Positions 28,965 through 29,685 of a stretch of DNA of 29,685 nucleotides are shown here, one piece after another (position 1 is the stretch's first letter; every line of letters starts with the position of its first letter). The stretch is from contig JBNGIS010016954.1 of assembly GCA_049999725.1 (NCBI GenBank), positions 24,578 through 54,262 on the forward strand, in the 5' to 3' direction. The notes beneath the pieces are model-generated. The model ran no database searches. It saw only the letters and a program-made list of their open reading frames with translations, and was not told the origin of the DNA. The translations under genes and the position numbers were made by a program. This DNA is from Haplomitrium mnioides. Taxonomy: Eukaryota; Marchantiophyta; Haplomitriopsida; Calobryales.

Positions 28965-29300
28965 AACAAAGTCTATGCAAGCATAGACTCTAAACCACAA
29001 CCGTAAAGCTTATGCACACATAGACTCCAAGCAAGAATCCTAAATACTCTGCTTGCTTTGACTCTCAACAAGAACAACGAAGCCATGCACGCATGGACTT
29101 TCAACTACAATCCAACAGCAAAAACACGCCAAGCCTCTAAAGAAGAACCCTACAGCCTATGCAAGCATGGACATTGAACAAGAGATGAATGGGTGCCGAT
29201 ACTCTGAACAACAATTGCATAGCTTAAGCGTGCAGGAGAACCGGAGAAGAACTACAAAGCCTTAAATGCGCAAAGACACTAAACAATGTGCAAAGCCTAC
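28965..29300 (-). repeat. Copy D 3' palindromic minisatellite
   Basis: On the plus strand the units include GTCTATGCAAGCATAGAC (28970-28987, a palindrome apart from its centre AA), CTTATGCACACATAGACT, and CCATGCACGCATGGACTT. Spacing is about 37-40 bp with AACAAGAACCCTA-like spacers, the reverse complement of the copy A 3' array. Confidence 0.75.
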
Positions 29301-29463
29301 ACATAATTTTGAGATTAGAAATTGAGTTTAAACCATTCTTGGACTATCAAAAGGGTCAACTTATTCTTAGGGGAAATAAATGGAATCTTGATGAAAGACT
29401 TATAGTAAAATGAAAGAGCACTGAGATGAAATTTTTGGCAAAAAAGATTTAGAAAAAATAAAT

Positions 29464-29469
29464 TTTATT
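29464..29469 (-). terminator. Poly(A) signal of copy D
   Basis: AATAAA on the minus strand, 28-30 bp after the stop codon, in the same context as in copy A. Confidence 0.6.
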
Positions 29470-29496
29470 ATAAAGGAAAATAGTACAAACATGTCA

Positions 29497-29685
29497 TCAA
29501 ACAATCTCCTCTTCCGGAGGAATTGTCTCATCTACATCTACTGGCTGAGCATCTGCAGCCGCTAGAGAATCTTGACGAGACTTTCCAGTCCCCGATATCA
29601 CTACAGAGTCACCAGAAGTACCTGCAGTACCAGGAGGAACAGGTTCCTTGTGGTACGCAAATACTATTTGTGACTCAGTCACATC
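29497..29685 (-). CDS. C-terminus of the copy D methyltransferase protein, partial and intact
   Basis: 62 codons and a TGA (29499-29497 on the minus strand), open to the window edge, so 5'-partial. The peptide has YHKEPVPPGTAGTSGDS, VVISGTGKSRQDSLAAADAQ and an acidic end (DVDETIPPEEEIV). It aligns residue by residue with the end of copy A but lacks the stop that A has in GKS-stop-QDS. In copy A this piece directly follows the SAM-binding motif, so it is the tail of the methyltransferase. The tail is low in complexity and probably disordered. Copy D is the least damaged copy seen. Confidence 0.65.
   Translation of the reverse strand, partial: DVTESQIVFAYHKEPVPPGTAGTSGDSVVISGTGKSRQDSLAAADAQPVDVDETIPPEEEIV

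Larger units (their letters stand above)
28580..29685 (-). mobile_element. Copy D: 3' part of a ParB-like/methyltransferase element
   Basis: On the minus strand it enters at the right window edge within the last coding exon, has stop, AATAAA, palindrome array, AT-rich tail and the terminal sequence ending at 28580. It matches copy A from 4102 to 5198 almost throughout. The coding end has no stop or frameshift. It continues right of the window. Confidence 0.8.

Overview
This window looks like repeat-dense intergenic DNA from a large land-plant genome. I see no host gene. The plant assignment rests on chromodomain-bearing Ty3/Gypsy elements with an initiator-Met-type primer site, on Ty1/Copia polyproteins of plant type, and on GT-AG introns with TATA boxes and AATAAA signals. 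I cannot name the species. A fern, lycophyte or gymnosperm would fit, and a small angiosperm genome is less likely. Almost every coding stretch is decayed.

The most interesting content is a family of intron-bearing mobile elements that I do not recognise as described. Copy A (about 1-5198, +), copy B (about 11751-19963, -) and the partial copy D (28580-29685, -) carry a gene that can be read as an N-terminal domain of unknown function, a lysine-rich NLS-like stretch, a ParB/sulfiredoxin-like domain and a C-terminal N4/N6-type DNA methyltransferase. Copy C (about 19964-25129, +) instead carries a decayed DUF7869-type gene with an RNase H/DDE-like GHTHxxID-type motif. A, C and D end in nearly the same sequence (...TTCAAAGTAGCGGYTRTT). 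For A and C the ends are fixed to within a few bases because each interrupts the reading frame of a Copia polyprotein. The simplest reading is one mobilisation system with two kinds of cargo. All copies carry tandem palindromes in introns or in 3' untranslated DNA, most strikingly an array of 24-bp units (core GTCCATGCGCGCATGGAC) whose arms change in a compensatory way.

Layout: copy A (1-5198) sits in a Copia element (5199-about 8390, +). Next comes unclassified, LTR-like, subrepeat-rich DNA (about 8600-11750). Copy B follows, with its first intron split by a complete but decayed Gypsy chromovirus (13424-18754, -). Copy C comes next and interrupts a Copia reverse transcriptase (25130-25405, -). 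That Copia is also hit by a second Gypsy chromovirus (25406-26615, -), which is broken in its integrase by an LTR-like element (26616-28579). The window closes with the 3' part of copy D, whose visible coding end is intact.

The window is a multi-layer nest of insertions. Premature stops in copy A are mostly TAG where Gln (CAG) is expected, as cytosine-methylation decay at CHG sites would produce.
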